Positions 7,646 through 16,443 are shown, counted from the stretch's first letter. The stretch is DNA of 25,533 nt from an uncultured Aggregatibacter sp. (GCF_901873365.1 NZ_CABFLM010000058.1:1-25533), one strand, 5' to 3'. Notes: generated from the sequence alone by a model not told the origin. Made by a program: numbers and translations.

Positions 7646-9064
7646 TTATTTTTCCTCCTTGGCGGTTGTGGCTTCATCGGTTTTGTTTAAATAGGCTTCC
7701 GGATTATCGCGGAACAGATTTAAATTCTTTTCATCCGTGAAGAAATAGGTTCTGCCTTCATGATTGTATTTGTGTTCCGTTTTAGTATTGGTCAATTTCT
7801 TACCATTGACGGGATCCACCACTTCAATTTCAATGATGGTCGTAAAGTAATTCAAGCCATCTTCCAAGTTTTTCTTATTGATAATGACTTCCGTCTCTGT
7901 TTGTTTCCAATTATCAATCGGCACCGGATTACAACCGCCCGGTTTGCCGATGGAAGGGGTAAACATACGCACGCCACAACCCACGCATACCACTTGGTTG
8001 CCTTCCATGACATAACCTTGGTCGCCGCATAAAATACAGGCATCGAATACGGCAGCAAGACTGAGTTTGTCGGGCAGACGATTAATAATGAAGAAACGTA
8101 CCGCTTTGCCATCATCGGCAACCCAAAGAAAACGGTGTAATTTGCCGTCTTTTACTTGTTCAATTGGGATGTGTACGTTGTTTTCCGCATCTAAGGTGAC
8201 TCTTTGAGCTTCCGAAAGTTGTGGCGGCTGGGACGCGATTTTGTCCCAATAAAGTTGCGTGGCGAGCATAATGAAAATTGCCGTTATGCCATAGCCTATG
8301 ATCTTGCCGGAAGTGTGTTTGGCGGCAAGGGCTTTGCGTTTTTCGATAGGTTGTTGTTCGTTATTGGCTGTGCGCACGCGTGGTCGATGAATATTTAACG
8401 CAAAAATAAGGACGATAATGGCAAGAATAGCCGCATTAATGTAGTTTAAATACGTGGTGATATTGCCGGATTTTGCCACAAAACTTAACCGCACTTTGGT
8501 CAGTTCGATGACTTGCAATTTCATCAAAATCAGTAATACATCGCCAAGGAGTGGCGTGACTAAAATGAGGGTGAGTACCGTGGTGAGCAGGAGACGAAGT
8601 GCGGTCGTTTTTTTCGATGTTTTACTTTGCGCAAATAAAATTTCACACCAGCCGGCAACGACTAAACAGAAAATAAAACCGAGTGCAATGGCGCTGATGT
8701 GTAATAAGAAATCCGTGTTGATGACATCGGTGCCGGTGATCGCAGCGATGTTGGGATCTTTCGCCCAAAAACTGCCGGCTAATACGGCGAGCATGACATG
8801 CCAAAGCGTGGTTAAACGTTGCCAATGAATACATTGAGAAACGTAAGCAAAGAGGAAGATACCGAGGCTAAAAATGGCGAGGGTGAGTTTAACACTTTGC
8901 GTATTGGGCAAACTTAATGTGATGATACTGCCGATAATAAACCCGAGAATGGCAAGCCATACCAATTTTTTGCGATTAGCGTGAGGATACGGCACCCAGC
9001 TACACGCCAGTAGTAAAGAAAACGGGAGCAGGGTTTGAATAAGAAAAACAAAGAAATAGTTCAT
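7646..9064 (-). CDS. DUF2318 membrane protein with Cys-rich and YHS-like domains (iron operon)
   Basis: Polytopic protein of 472 residues. About eight hydrophobic helices occupy residues 1-290 with a cytoplasmic-type basic loop after HRPRVRT. The C-terminal periplasmic part is a DUF2318 domain: two CxxC motifs, CILC (about 341) and CVGC (about 358), plus a further Cys in GKPGGC. The last 60 residues read like a YHS domain (DPVNGKKL ... GRTYFF ... FRDNPEAYL), but the usual cysteines are replaced by Asn and Thr. The family is a fixed member of FTR1-P19 clusters (Cj1660 type). The cysteines suggest metal binding or redox; a helper in electron or iron transfer is inference. The ribosome site is weak, and a terminator lies between it and the P19 gene. 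Confidence 0.88.
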   Translation of the reverse strand: MNYFFVFLIQTLLPFSLLLACSWVPYPHANRKKLVWLAILGFIIGSIITLSLPNTQSVKLTLAIFSLGIFLFAYVSQCIHWQRLTTLWHVMLAVLAGSFWAKDPNIAAITGTDVINTDFLLHISAIALGFIFCLVVAGWCEILFAQSKTSKKTTALRLLLTTVLTLILVTPLLGDVLLILMKLQVIELTKVRLSFVAKSGNITTYLNYINAAILAIIVLIFALNIHRPRVRTANNEQQPIEKRKALAAKHTSGKIIGYGITAIFIMLATQLYWDKIASQPPQLSEAQRVTLDAENNVHIPIEQVKDGKLHRFLWVADDGKAVRFFIINRLPDKLSLAAVFDACILCGDQGYVMEGNQVVCVGCGVRMFTPSIGKPGGCNPVPIDNWKQTETEVIINKKNLEDGLNYFTTIIEIEVVDPVNGKKLTNTKTEHKYNHEGRTYFFTDEKNLNLFRDNPEAYLNKTDEATTAKEEK

Positions 9065-9175
9065 AGCTTACTCTGAAAATTGAAAGAGAGGATGTCACCT
9101 ATTTTTAGTCTTTGGTTTCCTCGGTATTTTGGAGGAAGACACGTTTTAAAAAGCCCTTTCATTATGCGTCAACAT

Positions 9176-9214
9176 AAACAAAAACACCTTGATATGCCCC
9201 AAGGTGTTTTTATT
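9176..9214 (-). terminator. Intra-operon terminator after the P19 gene
   Basis: Perfect 12-base arms AAAAACACCTTG / CAAGGTGTTTTT across an 8-base loop, with TTTTTGTTT on the minus strand. It sits about 26 bases past the P19 stop and 110 bases before the DUF2318 gene, so it likely lets only part of the transcripts continue. Confidence 0.85.
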
Positions 9215-9241
9215 GTTATTTTTAGTTAACACCTGAAAGGC

Positions 9242-9763
9242 TTATTTCAAACCGGTGAATTTGAATTCATAGTTAACATCAAACGGTTTCCACCAACGGC
9301 CAACACCGGTTTCTTCGTCAGTGTGACGGTGCATACCGGCTTTTGGTGGCGGGTCAATGTGATAGGTTAATTTATAGTTACCCACGCCCATCATTTTGAT
9401 GTTTGCACCGTAGTGAGGACCGTCGCTGGCTACCATCGGCATGAAGGTGCCTTCTTGTTTTTCACCGGTATCGGTATTCACTAAAGTGTATTGAATAGTG
9501 AGGTATGGCATCCATTCGCCTTCACCAAAGCCGTTTTTGTTGCCTTTGGTGGCGTGAATATCCGCTTCTAAGTGAATATCGGATTTCGCTGCCGGCAAGC
9601 CCATGCCACGAGGTTCCATGTCAACCGGTTGCAAATACACGGCGGCAATTTCCATTTCGTTCATAGTTACCGGTTCACCGACAGGGAACTCTTTGAAGCC
9701 TAAGGCTGCCGGTGCGGTGATCATGCCTGCTAAAAGTGCGGTGGCAATTAATGTTTTTTTCAT
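9242..9763 (-). CDS. fetP: P19/Tp34-type periplasmic iron-binding protein
   Basis: Periplasmic protein of 173 residues with a clear Sec signal peptide (MKKT start, cleavage near residue 22). It is a member of the P19/FetP/Tp34 family, immunoglobulin-like dimers that hold a copper ion and bind ferrous/ferric iron and assist the FTR1 permease. The likely copper ligands fall in the conserved places: Met/Glu in VDMEPRGMG, a Met in the GTFMPMVASDGPHYG segment, and His in the MHRHTDEETGVGRWW tail motif. AAGGAG precedes ATG. It lies 42 bases after the FTR1 gene and shares the upstream Fur-controlled promoter. FetP is the E. coli F11 name; the family assignment is firm. Confidence 0.95.
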   Translation of the reverse strand: MKKTLIATALLAGMITAPAALGFKEFPVGEPVTMNEMEIAAVYLQPVDMEPRGMGLPAAKSDIHLEADIHATKGNKNGFGEGEWMPYLTIQYTLVNTDTGEKQEGTFMPMVASDGPHYGANIKMMGVGNYKLTYHIDPPPKAGMHRHTDEETGVGRWWKPFDVNYEFKFTGLK

Positions 9764-9805
9764 ACTTAGTTTCTCCTTAACTGAATAAGTATAGCTTGTG
9801 CGACA

Positions 9806-11713
9806 TTAAGCAGATTTTCTGCTTTGGTACTTCATATAAATGAATGCAAAAACAGCAGCCACCAACAAGACAGCCTGCGGAACCAATGTTTCTACATAAG
9901 GATAAATACCCAACCATGAGATTTCCGTGATGCCGGAAACCAAGGTTGGTTCAAATAATTTGCCTTCGATAAGTTCCAGTACGCTTTTACCGGCAAATAC
10001 AAAGGCCATTAAATACATGAATGAACCGGTGAACATAAAGAACGGTTTAAGCGGTAATTTCACCACGGTATAGCGCATGAGAACATAACACACGGCGAGA
10101 ATTATCACGCCCAGGAAGAAACCGCCGAAAAGATAGAAATAATCCACCGCACTTTGTGCATCGCCGGCGAGGGCATAGTAGAACAATACGGTTTCTGCGC
10201 CTTCACGATACACGGCAAGGAAACTGGTCAGCCATAGACCTACAAGAGAGCCGGTGGTGAGCGCGGTAGAGAGTTTGCCTTCCAAATAACGTTTCCAGTT
10301 TTGCGCTTCCACTTTGGAAAGCAACCAATAGCTCATCATGAACAACATCACCACGGCAATCATCATTGTGAAGCCTTCCAACAATTCTCGGCTGGCGCCG
10401 GAATTAGAGAAAATAAGTTGGAAGATCACTGCAGTAATAAGGCTACCGAGTAATGCCACATAGACGGATTGGCGAATAACAGGCAGTTTGTCATGATGGT
10501 TGTTTTTTACTAAATATGCCACGATGGCAGCAACAATTAATAGCGCCTCCAAGCCTTCACGCAAGATGATTAATAAGCTGTATAAGAACAGACTCCAGGC
10601 GGTTTGTTCTCCGCCCTGTAACATCTCTACAGCCTTGCTCAAATCTTGACTTAATCCTTGCGCTTGTTCTTGTAACTTTTCTTTCTCTGCGCCGGCTTTC
10701 ATTAAGCTCACCAAACGAGTGAAATAGCCTTCTAGTTGGGTTTTGAAATTGCTGTCGCGGGAGCCCACTTTGTTTTCCATGCCGGTGTTTTCAAAGATAT
10801 CAAAGTAGGTATCTTGCACGGCTAACATGGCTTTTTTGGCTTCGCCTTGCTCGTACAAGCCGATGGCTTGTTGAATGCCTGCGTTCACTTGTGCACTAAC
10901 CTGCGACCAATCCTTGTCCTGCGTGGTATCAGCGATAGTTTGATTGACAGGCTGTTCCACTTGTGTATCACGAGTGATTGGTAAGTCAGGCAGTTGTTCT
11001 TCAACGTCTTGTAATAATGTCGTGATTTGATAACCGAAATTGCTGATTTGATCCGGTTGTTCGCTCAGTTTGATTAAATCATAAAACTGTTGATTAAGAT
11101 TGCCGGAAATGGCGGCGGAACGATTTTGGCGAATGGACATTTCCATTTCGGAGTTTTTATACCCATCGTATTGCGCTTGTTGCACAAGTTTTTTGGCTGT
11201 TGCGTAATCTTTCGCTTCATACGCCGTCATGGCTTGAGCTAATAAATCATCGATAGTTTTAAAGCTTTTTTGCCAATGAGGGGTAATAGTTTGGTTTTCA
11301 TATACGCCATGTTGCGCGGAGGCGTTAAGTTGATGCCCATCTTTTAAAGAAGGAAGCACTTCTTGTAATTCGGCTTTGAGACCGTCAATTTTAGCTTTGA
11401 CTTGCTCTTGTGGCAGACCGTCACCAATCATCTTACGAATTTCGCCAAAGGTGGCTTCCATTTGATAGCTTTTTTGTGCAGAAAAGTTAATACGAATAGG
11501 GCCTTCAAGATTTTCAAATACTTCAAAATAGGCCATTTGGACTTCAGTTCGGGCATCATCTATTTTATTTTCGGCATAAAGTGCGGTGGTTTTATCCAAG
11601 CGATTTTCAATGTCTTGTACCCATTGCTGATAGTTATCTTCTGCGTGGGTAAATGCTGAAAACAGAAGCATAAAACTAAAAAAAACAGATTGAGACCAAC
11701 GGGAAAAACACAT
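9806..11713 (-). CDS. fetM: FTR1-family ferrous iron permease with N-terminal periplasmic domain
   Basis: High-affinity iron permease of 635 residues. A signal peptide (to about AFTHA) precedes a roughly 340-residue periplasmic region with two imperfect repeats (each with VQ..YF..FEN-type segments around residues 65 and 305), then seven helices of the FTR1/EfeU domain. The two iron-binding REGxE motifs are present: REGLE near residue 384 and REGAE near 502. I place the start at ATG 11713 because AAGGAG (11720-11725) is 6 bases before it; an ATG at 11719 directly abuts that site and would add two residues. First gene of the operon, followed by P19, as in FetMP and Cj1658-Cj1659. The electron acceptor or donor used with P19 is not established. 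Confidence 0.95.
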   Translation of the reverse strand: MCFSRWSQSVFFSFMLLFSAFTHAEDNYQQWVQDIENRLDKTTALYAENKIDDARTEVQMAYFEVFENLEGPIRINFSAQKSYQMEATFGEIRKMIGDGLPQEQVKAKIDGLKAELQEVLPSLKDGHQLNASAQHGVYENQTITPHWQKSFKTIDDLLAQAMTAYEAKDYATAKKLVQQAQYDGYKNSEMEMSIRQNRSAAISGNLNQQFYDLIKLSEQPDQISNFGYQITTLLQDVEEQLPDLPITRDTQVEQPVNQTIADTTQDKDWSQVSAQVNAGIQQAIGLYEQGEAKKAMLAVQDTYFDIFENTGMENKVGSRDSNFKTQLEGYFTRLVSLMKAGAEKEKLQEQAQGLSQDLSKAVEMLQGGEQTAWSLFLYSLLIILREGLEALLIVAAIVAYLVKNNHHDKLPVIRQSVYVALLGSLITAVIFQLIFSNSGASRELLEGFTMMIAVVMLFMMSYWLLSKVEAQNWKRYLEGKLSTALTTGSLVGLWLTSFLAVYREGAETVLFYYALAGDAQSAVDYFYLFGGFFLGVIILAVCYVLMRYTVVKLPLKPFFMFTGSFMYLMAFVFAGKSVLELIEGKLFEPTLVSGITEISWLGIYPYVETLVPQAVLLVAAVFAFIYMKYQSRKSA

Positions 11714-11754
11714 GTGCATCTCCTTGATTTATTGCATTTGCCTATAGATATAAT

Positions 11755-11769
11755 TGAGAATTATTATCC
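11755..11769. promoter_or_regulatory. Fur box over the iron operon promoter
   Basis: TGAGAAT-T-ATTATCC matches the 7-1-7 Fur consensus TGATAAT-n-ATTATCA at 12 of 14 positions. It overlaps the -10 element and so would repress the operon in iron-replete cells. Confidence 0.85.
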
Positions 11770-11790
11770 TCTAATGAGATTTTAGTGCAA
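11763..11790 (-). promoter_or_regulatory. Sigma-70 promoter of the iron operon
   Basis: On the minus strand, -35 TTGCAC (11785-11790), 16-base spacer, -10 GATAAT (11763-11768). The predicted start point is near 11756, about 40 bases before the start codon. Confidence 0.65.
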
Positions 11791-11808
11791 GTAAATTCTT
11801 GTTTGATC

Positions 11809-11824
11809 TCTGAGGTAGATCACA
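11809..11824. promoter_or_regulatory. CRP-like site upstream of the iron operon promoter
   Basis: On the minus strand TGTGA-N6-TCAGA, 9 of 10 half-site bases matching the CRP consensus. Its centre is about 60 bases upstream of the inferred transcription start, the class I position. Confidence 0.5.
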
Positions 11825-11846
11825 AAATGAGCATTTTTTATGGCGC

Positions 11847-11880
11847 ATAAAAAAGGAAAGTTTGGCAACTTTCCTTTTTA
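11847..11880 (-). terminator. Terminator of the lutABC operon
   Basis: Stem AAAAGGAAAGTT / AACTTTCCTTTT with loop TGGC and a T-run (TTTTTT) on the minus strand, about 20 bases past the lutC stop. Confidence 0.85.
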
Positions 11881-11898
11881 TCTCATGGCGAGGATGTT

Positions 11899-12606
11899 TT
11901 AGTTTTGTGCTAAATCATCAATGACAAGATAGATTTTCGCCACCGGGCCATGCACGCCGACCACTTTGATTAATTCAATATCTGCCGTGGAACTTGGGCC
12001 GGAAATGATATTAATACAAGAAGGCATACGTTCGCCTTGTTGGGCTTTGTCATGTAGAATTTTTGCCAGTTGTGCTACACGAGGGAGTATCTTGCTTTTG
12101 CGTACAACGACAATGGATTTCTCCGGCAGTAAGCTCACAGAACGACCACGTTCGGCTTGGGAAAATAGCACGATACCACCCGATTCGGTTAAACCGTATT
12201 CGGCGTAAACGATCCCGATATTGGCTTGTTCCGATTTGGTAATGTTGGCTTCCGCCTGTTCCGGTGACCAAATGTGGCAAGTGTATTTTTCTTGAACCGC
12301 TTGGGTAATACCGAGTTCTTCCAGACGAGGGTCGTCGTTTAACACGATATTGCCGCCACCGTATTTTTCGCAAAGCTCAAGTGCGGTCTGTTTTGCCAAT
12401 GTTTCTGACGTCACGACCACATCCACCATCATCACTTTGGCGAAGTTTACAAATTCTTCGCAAAGTTCTGCTTGGGTGAGATGGGTCAGGCGTTCTGTTG
12501 GGTAAGTATTCACCGGTGTCGCCATCGTTTCCGGCACATTGGCGCGTTGTTTACCCATTTTAGCTGCTAATTTATTGAGGAAGTTTTCTCTATTTTGTAA
12601 ATCCAT
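11899..12606 (-). CDS. lutC: L-lactate utilisation protein LutC/LldG (LUD domain)
   Basis: Third subunit of the LutABC (LldEFG) L-lactate oxidation complex, 235 residues, consisting mostly of a LUD domain. The family motif is visible as GIVYAEYGLTESGGIVLFS (about residues 130-150) and ends with INIISGPSSTADIE, typical of the YkgG/LutC family. It has no iron-sulfur cysteines of its own. Start ATG overlaps the lutB stop by one base (TAATG), with GGAG eight bases upstream: translational coupling. It should act in the cytoplasm with LutA and LutB to oxidise L-lactate to pyruvate, with electrons going to the respiratory chain. Confidence 0.95.
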   Translation of the reverse strand: MDLQNRENFLNKLAAKMGKQRANVPETMATPVNTYPTERLTHLTQAELCEEFVNFAKVMMVDVVVTSETLAKQTALELCEKYGGGNIVLNDDPRLEELGITQAVQEKYTCHIWSPEQAEANITKSEQANIGIVYAEYGLTESGGIVLFSQAERGRSVSLLPEKSIVVVRKSKILPRVAQLAKILHDKAQQGERMPSCINIISGPSSTADIELIKVVGVHGPVAKIYLVIDDLAQN

Positions 12607-14018
12607 TAGTTTGCTCCTCTTTTGTTAAACCATTGACGGAAGCTTTCTCCTTCAGGTGTCGGTAAATCACGGGCTTTTGTCCATTCTGCCAAGGCACCCA
12701 TTTTAATTGGCGCTTTGCCGTTCTTAATGAGTTTACCCGCTAATTTGGCGCCGGTGTTTACACCGATTTTCCATAAGGCTGGATGTGAATTGGCAAAGCC
12801 AAAACCGAAAATGGATAAGCGTTCCAAGGCTGGCGTTTTACCTTGTTCCACCATTTTTTCACGGTGTTTTAAAATCAGTTGGGCTAACGGAATGCGTACC
12901 GGACAAACAGAGTTACAGGCATTACATAAGGAACAGGCATACGGCAATTCTTTGAATTCGTCATAGCCGCCAAGTAATGGCGAAATCACTGCACCAATTG
13001 GGCCCGGATAAATGGAGCCGTAACCATGACCACCGATTTGACGGTATGCCGGGCAAGTATTTAAGCACGCACCGCAACGAATACAACGTAAAACTTCTTG
13101 GAATTCGGAAGCCAAAATATCGGAACGACCGTTATCGACAATGACTAAATGGAATTCTTCCGGGCCATCGGTTTCGCCGGCAAGACGAGGGCCGGTAAGC
13201 CATGTGTTGTAACCGGTTAATCTGGCGCCCACCGCACTACGTGCCAGCATGGTAATTAATACATCCACTTCTTGGAACGTCGGTGCCAAGCGTTCCATTC
13301 CCATCACCGCAATGTGGGTTTTAGGAAGGGTGGTGGCTAAACGTAAGTTACCCTCATTTGTGACCAAGCAAACAGATCCGGTTTCCGCCACGGCAAAGTT
13401 ACAACCGCTGATGCCGATGTCTGCTTCTAAGAAATCCTGACGAATTTTTTCACGCACGAAACGTGTCATGTCTTCAGGTGTTTCTGCACCTTCATAACCG
13501 AGTTTTTCATGCAAATCTTTACGAATTTGGTGACGATCTTTATGAATCGCGGGTACCACAATATGAGATGGTTTGTCGCCGGAAATTTGCAGCAAATATT
13601 CCCCTAAATCAGTTTCAATGACTTGCATGCCCTCTTTTTCCAACACGCCATTTAACCCGATTTCTTCGGTTACCATGGATTTGGATTTCACGATTTTCTT
13701 GGCATTTTTTTTCAGCGCGACTTGGCGAATGTATTCGGTAGCTTCTTCGGCGGTTTCAGCAAAATAAACTTTACCGCCGTTTTCCATGACTTTTTCGCTA
13801 AGTTGGTATAAATAAGCATCAAGGTTTGCTAAAACGTGGTTACGGATTTGTTTCGACAAATCACGCCATTCTTCCCAGTGGCCTAACTCATCCACCATTT
13901 TTTGACGGTTTGTGCCGATAGTTTCTTGGGCTTTTACCACCGCTTTGCGCATGATTTCATTATGGACTTCGCGATCAACGCGTGCTTTAAATGCAAGATT
14001 ACTGGTTTTTAATGACAT
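12606..14018 (-). CDS. lutB: L-lactate utilisation iron-sulfur protein LutB/LldF
   Basis: Subunit of 470 residues with an N-terminal LUD domain (about 70-300, including GISGCNFAVAETGS) and two 4Fe-4S ferredoxin-type clusters: CIRCGACLNTCP (about 307-318) and CSLCNACNSVCP (about 361-372). A DUF3390-type C-terminal tail follows. This is the YkgF/LutB family layout and normal length. Start ATG is six bases past the lutA stop, and the lutA final codons contain the CAGGAG ribosome site. Partners are LutA (CCG-domain) and LutC, forming an L-lactate dehydrogenase complex independent of LldD. Confidence 0.96.
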   Translation of the reverse strand: MSLKTSNLAFKARVDREVHNEIMRKAVVKAQETIGTNRQKMVDELGHWEEWRDLSKQIRNHVLANLDAYLYQLSEKVMENGGKVYFAETAEEATEYIRQVALKKNAKKIVKSKSMVTEEIGLNGVLEKEGMQVIETDLGEYLLQISGDKPSHIVVPAIHKDRHQIRKDLHEKLGYEGAETPEDMTRFVREKIRQDFLEADIGISGCNFAVAETGSVCLVTNEGNLRLATTLPKTHIAVMGMERLAPTFQEVDVLITMLARSAVGARLTGYNTWLTGPRLAGETDGPEEFHLVIVDNGRSDILASEFQEVLRCIRCGACLNTCPAYRQIGGHGYGSIYPGPIGAVISPLLGGYDEFKELPYACSLCNACNSVCPVRIPLAQLILKHREKMVEQGKTPALERLSIFGFGFANSHPALWKIGVNTGAKLAGKLIKNGKAPIKMGALAEWTKARDLPTPEGESFRQWFNKRGAN

Positions 14019-14024
14019 AGTTTA

Positions 14025-14750
14025 TTACTCCTGCATTAACACTTCTGCGATGTGCATCACTTTGATTTTGCTGCCTTCACGTTGTAGGCGACCACCGATA
14101 TTGAGTAAACAGCTCACGTCTGCGCCAATTAAGTATTCCGGTTCGACTTCCTCAACGTGTTCCACTTTTTCTTTTACCATCTCACCGGAAATTTCCGCCA
14201 TTTTGACCGAGAACGTGCCACCAAATCCGCAACAGGTTTGTTGATTGTGAATGGGTAACAGTTCCAAACCTTTAACGTGTTTTAGTAATGTGATCGGCTC
14301 ATCCACGATGCCAAGTTTACGGAAAAGACTGCAGGAAGGGTGATAAACTGCACGACCGGGTAGATGGGCACCGATGTCGGTCACGCCGAGTTTATTGACG
14401 ATAAAATCCGTTAAGTCATAGAAACGAGCGGCGACTTTTTTCGCGCGTTCCGCCCATTCCGGTTCATTAGCGCGAGTGAAATAATCCGGGTAATTTTTAA
14501 CGGCATAAACGCAAGAACCGGCAGGGGCGACGATAGGGTAATCGTTGGCTTCAAAGGTTTCGACCAAGTTTTTCATGCCGGGAAGGGCTTGTTTGGTATA
14601 GCCGCTGTTTAATGCAGGTTGTCCACAGCAACCTTGTTTTTCCAAAAAGGTCACCTGACAGCCCAACTTTTCCAGTAATAGAACGGTGTTTTTCGCCACA
14701 CCGCTCTTTACTACGTCGGCAATGCAGGTCACGTAGAAATTCACATTCAT
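14025..14750 (-). CDS. lutA: L-lactate utilisation protein LutA/LldE (cysteine-rich CCG domains)
   Basis: Subunit of 241 residues with two CCG domains of the glycolate oxidase GlpC/heterodisulfide reductase type: GCCGQPALNSG (Cys41-Cys42) and TCCGFGGTFS (about 172-173), each with companion cysteines (TCIAD at Cys9, PAGSCVYA, HPSCSLFR). These are typical iron-sulfur or metal ligands in YkgE/LutA. GGAG eight bases before ATG. First gene of lutABC, 97 bases downstream of lctP, from which it is separated by a hairpin at 14799-14820. Confidence 0.95.
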   Translation of the reverse strand: MNVNFYVTCIADVVKSGVAKNTVLLLEKLGCQVTFLEKQGCCGQPALNSGYTKQALPGMKNLVETFEANDYPIVAPAGSCVYAVKNYPDYFTRANEPEWAERAKKVAARFYDLTDFIVNKLGVTDIGAHLPGRAVYHPSCSLFRKLGIVDEPITLLKHVKGLELLPIHNQQTCCGFGGTFSVKMAEISGEMVKEKVEHVEEVEPEYLIGADVSCLLNIGGRLQREGSKIKVMHIAEVLMQE

Positions 14751-14798
14751 AGTAATACTCCAATATTCAAAAAGAAAAATCAGTTAAAAAATTAAATG

Positions 14799-14820
14799 AC
14801 GACCGCAAAAGTGCGGTCGT
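14799..14820. terminator. USS-containing hairpin between lctP and lutA
   Basis: Perfect 8-bp stem ACGACCGC / GCGGTCGT with loop AAAAGT; one arm includes the uptake signal AAGTGCGGT (14809-14817). A T-run (TTTTTT) follows on the plus strand and a looser one (TTTAATTTTTT) on the minus strand. For the minus-strand lctP transcript it would be a partial terminator ahead of lutABC. Confidence 0.65.
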
Positions 14821-14847
14821 TTTTTGAGTTAATTTTATATGTTGCCG

Positions 14848-16443
14848 CTACAACGTGTATAACAACGGAATTAACAGGGTGGCACAAAGTGCAGCAATAA
14901 TACCGTAAATCACCATTGGAATGATCGTGGTTTTGATGATGGTGCCTTCTTGATTTTGAATGTTTAATACGGAGGACACGGCAACGATATTATTAATACA
15001 TACCATGTTACCCATTGCACCACCGACTGATTGTAGTGCCAAGATTAATGCCACGGATAAACCGGTCGTTTCTGCAGTGGATAATTGTACACTACCGAAT
15101 GTTAGGTTCGATACGGTGTTAGAGCCGGAGAAGAACGCACCGACTGCACCAAGGTAAGAGGAGAAAATCGTCCAGTCATCGCCGGTGACTTCTGCAAAGG
15201 TACGGCCAATGATTTTCACCATAGAATGTTCGCCACCCACTAACATTAAGTTCACCATTACTAAGGCACCCATTAAGGCGATAAATGGATTTTTGGATTG
15301 TTTTAAGCTGGTGGAAAAAATATCTTTGATTTTGGCACCGGAAACGCCGAATACCGGAATCGCGATTAATACGGTGATAACAAATGGAATTAAGGCCGGC
15401 ACATAAAGCAATTTATAGCTGGAGGAAACATCCGATCCGAAGATATTTTTTAGGCTGAAGATAAGGCCTTTACTGATTTCGAATGTCCCTAATGAACCTA
15501 ACGCGGTAGTAAACCAAACGGTGGTGTCGTTCATCATCGCTTTAAACGGCAGTTGGTGAATACGTGTTACGACTAAAAACGCAATTAACAAACCGGTAGG
15601 GAAGAGGGCTTTAACCACTTGACCGGTGGTTACCGCATTGCTATCCAATGTGTTTTCGACTTTTGCTAACCCGATATTGCGATTTGCCGCCCAGACGGAA
15701 ACAAACAACCCGATTGCGCCGCCCACTAAAGATGGGAATTCATAGTTAAATTGTGCAATCAGTAAATAAGGCACGACGCAAGCAAAGACACTGATATAAA
15801 TAAAGACCAAGTTTTGGCGAATATCTTTCCAGCTGACGAGTACACGCAATGCCAACAATGGGATAAGCAGGGCTGCCACAGAGTGAATCAGTGCTGTGAT
15901 GGAGCCGACTTCTAGTACCATGTCTTCAGGCAATTTAAGCGGACCAAAACCGAACCATGTTGGTGTGCCGACCGCACCGAAAGACACCGGAACGGAGTTC
16001 ATAATTAAGGCAAGCATCGCGACTTTTAACGGATTAAAACCTAAGCCCATCAGAATTGGCGCGGCAATGGCGGCTGGCGTACCGAAACCACTGGCGCCTT
16101 CAATCATAAAGGCAAACGCCCAACCGATAATCATCAGTTGCGCCACCGGATTTGGGTTAATGTTACCCAACCATTTACGCATAATGTCAGTTGCACCGGA
16201 GACTTCACTGAAACGGTTAAATAAAATCGCACCGAAAATAACGGTGATCGGGGTTTGTACGGCAACGATCGCAGAAGCGATGTTTGCACTGATCGTGACA
16301 ATATCCGTATGGAAGTGCAATAAATGCACGACCATCACCAGTACTGCCACCCAAGGTAAAGCAACATAAGACGGTAAGGCATTACGCTTAACCATGAGAT
16401 AAATGAGTAAAACAATGGGGAATACGCTTAGGAAAAAAGACAT
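14848..16443 (-). CDS. lctP: L-lactate permease (LctP family)
   Basis: Inner-membrane lactate/proton symporter of the LctP/LldP/GlcA family, 531 residues with about 12-13 helices, close to the family norm of about 550. The conserved IEGASGFGTPAAIAAPIL segment (about 111-128) and the GVSGAKIKDIF and GVGA-type loops support the family. AGGAG is five bases before ATG. It imports lactate (possibly both isomers) for LutABC and for the divergently encoded Dld. It is the promoter-proximal gene of the minus-strand unit. Confidence 0.95.
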   Translation of the reverse strand: MSFFLSVFPIVLLIYLMVKRNALPSYVALPWVAVLVMVVHLLHFHTDIVTISANIASAIVAVQTPITVIFGAILFNRFSEVSGATDIMRKWLGNINPNPVAQLMIIGWAFAFMIEGASGFGTPAAIAAPILMGLGFNPLKVAMLALIMNSVPVSFGAVGTPTWFGFGPLKLPEDMVLEVGSITALIHSVAALLIPLLALRVLVSWKDIRQNLVFIYISVFACVVPYLLIAQFNYEFPSLVGGAIGLFVSVWAANRNIGLAKVENTLDSNAVTTGQVVKALFPTGLLIAFLVVTRIHQLPFKAMMNDTTVWFTTALGSLGTFEISKGLIFSLKNIFGSDVSSSYKLLYVPALIPFVITVLIAIPVFGVSGAKIKDIFSTSLKQSKNPFIALMGALVMVNLMLVGGEHSMVKIIGRTFAEVTGDDWTIFSSYLGAVGAFFSGSNTVSNLTFGSVQLSTAETTGLSVALILALQSVGGAMGNMVCINNIVAVSSVLNIQNQEGTIIKTTIIPMVIYGIIAALCATLLIPLLYTL

